This document shows, in pieces, positions 61,460 to 64,000 of a DNA stretch of 64,000 bases. The stretch is taken from NCBI GenBank assembly GCA_022601195.1, contig JAHZIX010000013.1, positions 1-64,000 on the forward strand, read 5' to 3'. A model generated the notes under the pieces. The model saw only the letters and a list, made by a program, of their open reading frames with translations. It was not told the origin of the DNA and did not search any database. Each line of letters begins with the position of its first letter. The first letter of the stretch is position 1. This stretch comes from Deltaproteobacteria bacterium. Its GTDB lineage: Bacteria > Acidobacteriota > Thermoanaerobaculia > Multivoradales > JAHZIX01. Made by a program: the position numbers and the translations under genes.

Positions 61460-61567
61460 AAGGCAAGATTAGGTTTAGATTCACTCATTGTCAAGCACAT
61501 CACGCAAGTTTGATGTTAAACCTGCTAGATATTCACATCTAGTGAAGTTTTGTCGTAGAGTGAGGCT
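61460..61567. promoter_or_regulatory. Divergent promoter/operator region of the lysogeny switch
   Basis: For the minus-strand gene, TTGACA (61489-61494) and TAATCT (61466-61471) are separated by 17 bases: a near-perfect sigma-70 promoter. A palindrome CTAGAT-6-ATCTAG (61525-61542) and a wider inverted pair AGGTTTA (61471-61477) / TAAACCT (61517-61523) are operator candidates; the latter lies against the -10 box. For the plus-strand gene no promoter of similar quality is seen, suggesting activation or weak expression. Confidence 0.7.
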
Positions 61568-61936
61568 ATGACCGGCCCTTTTCAGTCCCTAGGACAGGCG
61601 ATCAGGATCATCCGCAAGCGACGTGGATGGTCGCAGAAGTTCTGGGCGGAGAAGGCGCAGATTTCCGTCAGCGGCCTATCTCGCTACGAGTCTGGCGCCA
61701 TCGAGCCGAGCATCAGCTCCCTCGACACTCTCCTCGAATCCGCAGGAGCGGATCTGATCGAGTTGGATGAGGTTCTAAAAGGGGTGCGGAACGAAGTTCC
61801 GAAAGTGGCGGAGCCAACGCCAGAAGCGGCTGAGGCCCTGGCGGCCCGCCTGCTTGAGACCCTATCGCCGGAGGAGGAGTCCCTCGCTTCCGATGTGATT
61901 TCTCTGGTTTTGAAGCAAAGAGAGAGACAGAGCTAA
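61568..61936 (+). CDS. XRE-family repressor-like protein, 122 aa
   Basis: An N-terminal HTH (residues 8-62: LGQAIRIIRKRRGWSQKFWA, then ISVSGLSRYESGAIEPSISS) and a C-terminal helical part (85-120) that could dimerise. Divergent from the Cro-like gene. GTGAGG lies six bases before the ATG. Its stop codon overlaps the stop of the convergent TPR gene. Likely lysogeny repressor of the element, without a peptidase domain, so not of the LexA-cleaved type. Confidence 0.8.
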   Translation: MTGPFQSLGQAIRIIRKRRGWSQKFWAEKAQISVSGLSRYESGAIEPSISSLDTLLESAGADLIELDEVLKGVRNEVPKVAEPTPEAAEALAARLLETLSPEEESLASDVISLVLKQRERQS

Positions 61937-63165
61937 GAGAGCAGCTGACCTCGAGAGCTTCGAAGGATTCCCGGAAAGCGTCGACGAAAGTCCAAGATCC
62001 CTGCCAACGCTACCGATCTAGCTGCGGTTGTCTGGCTATACAAAGACCAGGCAGCGAGGGCATGGCCGTGAAGGCCGAGGAGGGCTAGGAGTTCTAGGGC
62101 CGATCGGGAGAGTTTTTCAACCTCTGACCACTGATTTCGACGAGCGGCGAACTCGCACCGATCAAGGTAGCAGAGAGCGACGCCTTGAAGGTCACTACAC
62201 GCTTCGAAAGCTTGAGCTGCTTGCGTCAACCGTTCGTCGGCTTTGGTTGCTTCTCCTAGTGATTGAAGAGTTAAGCCTTCGATTCTGAGGGTAATCGCCT
62301 TTTGAAATGGAGAGTCATCCAGGGCAGGAGAAAAAGATCCTAAGTGCTCCTGAGCACCCTGGAAATCTCCCTGTTCAGCGCAAACGAGAGCAAGATTCTG
62401 GGCGAGAAGTCTATGAAACCCAGGGTCGACTCGATCCCAAGCTTCCCGATAGGCTTTCTCGGCAGCGGCTGGTTCGCCGAGCTCACGAATTAGGTTGCCC
62501 TGCTTAACCAAAATTAGGCCGCTACTCTTTTGGTCTGAAGCCAAGGCTACAGAGATCTTGAGACATGACTGAGCAGCTCCAAGGCGTCCCTCATCCAGGA
62601 GAAGCGAAGACCAGAGGCTCAAGTGCTCTGCCAATAGCGGCGATGCACAAACTCCGCTAAGTAAGTGGCTGTAGGCCCTCCTAAAGGCCGCGGAGCTCTC
62701 TGCAAACCTTTCCATTCTTCGGAAAGCGTTTCCTCGAGCAGATTCAATGACTCCCAAGACATCCGGCGAAACGTAACCTCTTGCCGGTCGTGGGAGAGCC
62801 AGGGTTGCGTGGCTGGCCGCTTTGCAAAGCTCTATAGCAAGGGGCGCATCTTTGACGCTCACGCGACGCGCAGCCCAAGCGAGGCCCATGGCGAGCCGCA
62901 CCGAGGTTCCGTCCTCCGCTTCGACCATTCCTGTTGGATCGGTACATTCCACTATGGATTGAACGAGCGGATGGGAAGCGGCTTCACGGTAGGCTTCCAG
63001 CGAGACGGGCTCCAAGGGGTGGAGACTCAGAAGGTCCAAGAGTGGCAAAGGGTCGCGCTGGCCTAGAACTAGGCCCCGAGCGATGAATAGGATTTTGCGA
63101 CCGTACCAGCTATCGAAAGTCCCCTCGGTTTCGGTTGTCACCGAGGGGAGCCCATTTAATTGCAT
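61933..63165 (-). CDS. TPR-repeat protein, 410 aa
   Basis: An alpha-solenoid protein with tetratricopeptide-like repeats from about residue 110 to 375 (for example SARGNAFRRMERFAESSAAF, AEKAYREAWDRVDPGFHRLL, and ERLTQAAQAFEACSDLQG). There is no HTH in this protein, but an XRE repressor gene lies next to it in convergent orientation. A 29-codon peptide gene is directly upstream on the same strand, recalling peptide-TPR signalling pairs. The ATG at 63165 has only a weak ribosome binding site, so it may rely on translation from the peptide gene. Confidence 0.7.
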   Translation of the reverse strand: MQLNGLPSVTTETEGTFDSWYGRKILFIARGLVLGQRDPLPLLDLLSLHPLEPVSLEAYREAASHPLVQSIVECTDPTGMVEAEDGTSVRLAMGLAWAARRVSVKDAPLAIELCKAASHATLALPRPARGYVSPDVLGVIESARGNAFRRMERFAESSAAFRRAYSHLLSGVCASPLLAEHLSLWSSLLLDEGRLGAAQSCLKISVALASDQKSSGLILVKQGNLIRELGEPAAAEKAYREAWDRVDPGFHRLLAQNLALVCAEQGDFQGAQEHLGSFSPALDDSPFQKAITLRIEGLTLQSLGEATKADERLTQAAQAFEACSDLQGVALCYLDRCEFAARRNQWSEVEKLSRSALELLALLGLHGHALAAWSLYSQTTAARSVALAGILDFRRRFPGILRSSRGQLLS

Positions 63166-63195
63166 AAATTCATGTTAACACGCCAGAGCCGAAAA

Positions 63196-63285
63196 CTAAC
63201 CGTCCGGGTCGTTCGAACTACCAGTGTCGCCATCGGTCGAATTCGTAGGGTTCAGCAGTTCCCAAAGCCAAGTCAATAGATCCAT
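63196..63285 (-). CDS. 29-residue peptide gene upstream of the TPR gene
   Basis: ATG 63285 is preceded by AGGAGA at seven bases, one of the best ribosome binding sites in the window. The peptide has a hydrophobic, tryptophan-rich first part (MDLLTWLWELLNP) and a polar Asp/Ser/Gly-rich tail, with stop TAG at 63196, 30 bases before the TPR start. It is too short for usual gene callers. It could be a signalling propeptide, a membrane-active peptide or a translational leader. Confidence 0.55.
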   Translation of the reverse strand: MDLLTWLWELLNPTNSTDGDTGSSNDPDG

Positions 63286-63487
63286 AGCTTTCTCCTGTTC
63301 TGACCCCTGATAGGGGCCCGGTTGTTGTCGATCGAAATGCTGGTGAGGCATTCCGTTAGTGCTAAGATCCTCATTACCTGACGATCCTTGCAATTCGAAT
63401 TGATGAATACGATTGATTTTACACTACGCCACAACACCGAGATGTAGTGGGTGTGGTTAGCTACCAAGACTAGATAGGGAGAGCCCC

Positions 63488-64000
63488 ATGGTCGGGATGA
63501 GGAGTAGGCTTCTAGCTACCTGGGAGCTTCATAAGCTTTACGGCGGGGCTCCGCCGAAAGGTCCGAAAGGGGAGTCAGAGGGGACTGGGGAACCGGCCGC
63601 CAAAGAGCCCGGAGAGAGACCGGCCGACACTCTGGCGGATCGTAAACGCCGCTGGGTCGGCCTTTGGCCGTCGCGGTTCTTTTTCCTTTTCCTGGTGGTC
63701 GCAGTGGTCAGCTGCGGGCCAAGCGAAGAGACTCTTCAAAAAGCGCAGGAGCTGGAAGCGGAGCTTATTAAAACCCTTTCTGAAATCACGCTGCTAGAGG
63801 ACGTGCAGAAAGAGAACCCCTTACAGGTGCACCCCAATTTGCGCAGGCTGAGGCAGATGCGGTTGGAGATCCTCCGCACCAACGCTGCCTTGCTGAGCCG
63901 CCATAAGATCGGCTTGGAAATGGGGTCGCAGATTGATCGGCGGATTGTCGAGTGGCCCACGGACCTGGCGGTCGCCGAAAGGATTCAGAGAGAAGGGGAA
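63488..64000 (+). CDS. Membrane protein, partial at the window end
   Basis: An open frame from ATG 63488 that continues past base 64000 (171 codons seen). A proline- and glutamate-rich cytoplasmic-like segment (about 15-57) is followed by one hydrophobic helix (about 64-77, FFFLFLVVAVVSC), which ends in VVSCGP like a lipobox but is too far from the start to be a signal peptide. A long coiled coil follows (ETLQKAQELEAELIKTLSEI). Unrecognised; possibly a conjugation or envelope component of the element. Confidence 0.6.
   Translation, partial: MVGMRSRLLATWELHKLYGGAPPKGPKGESEGTGEPAAKEPGERPADTLADRKRRWVGLWPSRFFFLFLVVAVVSCGPSEETLQKAQELEAELIKTLSEITLLEDVQKENPLQVHPNLRRLRQMRLEILRTNAALLSRHKIGLEMGSQIDRRIVEWPTDLAVAERIQREGE

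Overview
The window is about 64 kb of moderately GC-rich bacterial DNA built almost entirely from accessory modules. It has no rRNA, no complete tRNA and no housekeeping operon, so the host can only be guessed. The tyrosine recombinases, a bacterial group II intron, an unusual injection-type cluster and a pairing of XRE and TPR regulators would fit a Gram-negative lineage such as Acidobacteriota or Myxococcota. That is inference at low confidence.

Layout. (1) 1-300 is a strict 10-bp tandem array. (2) 680-8603 (+) is a phage-like replication, modification and packaging module: an AlpA-type regulator, a primase-helicase, a TubC_N-like protein, a ParB/zinc-ribbon protein, a Mom-family DNA-modification protein, terminase small subunit, terminase ATPase, and two tandem copies of the terminase nuclease. 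No capsid, tail or integrase genes are present, so it looks like a satellite or prophage remnant. (3) 9593-28982 (+) is one tightly coupled operon. It holds a TssK-like protein, a P-loop GTPase-like protein, a single-TM protein, two large unknown proteins, a double-AAA+ ClpV-like ATPase, a VgrG-like spike, a PAAR-like fused giant protein with hydrophobic helices, and a tiny membrane protein. It looks like a highly diverged type VI-secretion-like system and is the strongest candidate here for something undescribed.

(4) 29584-44026 (-) is an island with its own tyrosine recombinase, small island proteins, a decayed Res-type pseudogene and a six-gene type III-like restriction-modification operon (unknown protein, PLD/SNF2-type helicase, DUF4391 protein, Mod methyltransferase, DUF1016-N protein, Res). 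(5) 44595-50067 is a nested insertion: a short radC/JAB-type gene is split by a group II intron, the intron by an IS3-family element, and the IS3 orfA by an IS110-family element. Removing the insertions restores an in-frame 127-residue JAB protein with an intact metal-binding motif.

(6) From 51113 to the window end lies a second integrated element. It starts at a 45-bp 3' fragment of tRNA-Lys next to a P4-type integrase. Its early region on the minus strand carries divergent XRE regulators, a run of four very small zinc-ribbon proteins, a DnaD-like protein, a DnaC-like loader, DnaB, a serine-recombinase-like protein and an AlpA-like protein. Most of these genes overlap by 4 bp. Near the right edge a 29-codon peptide gene precedes a TPR protein, and a membrane-protein gene runs off the window.
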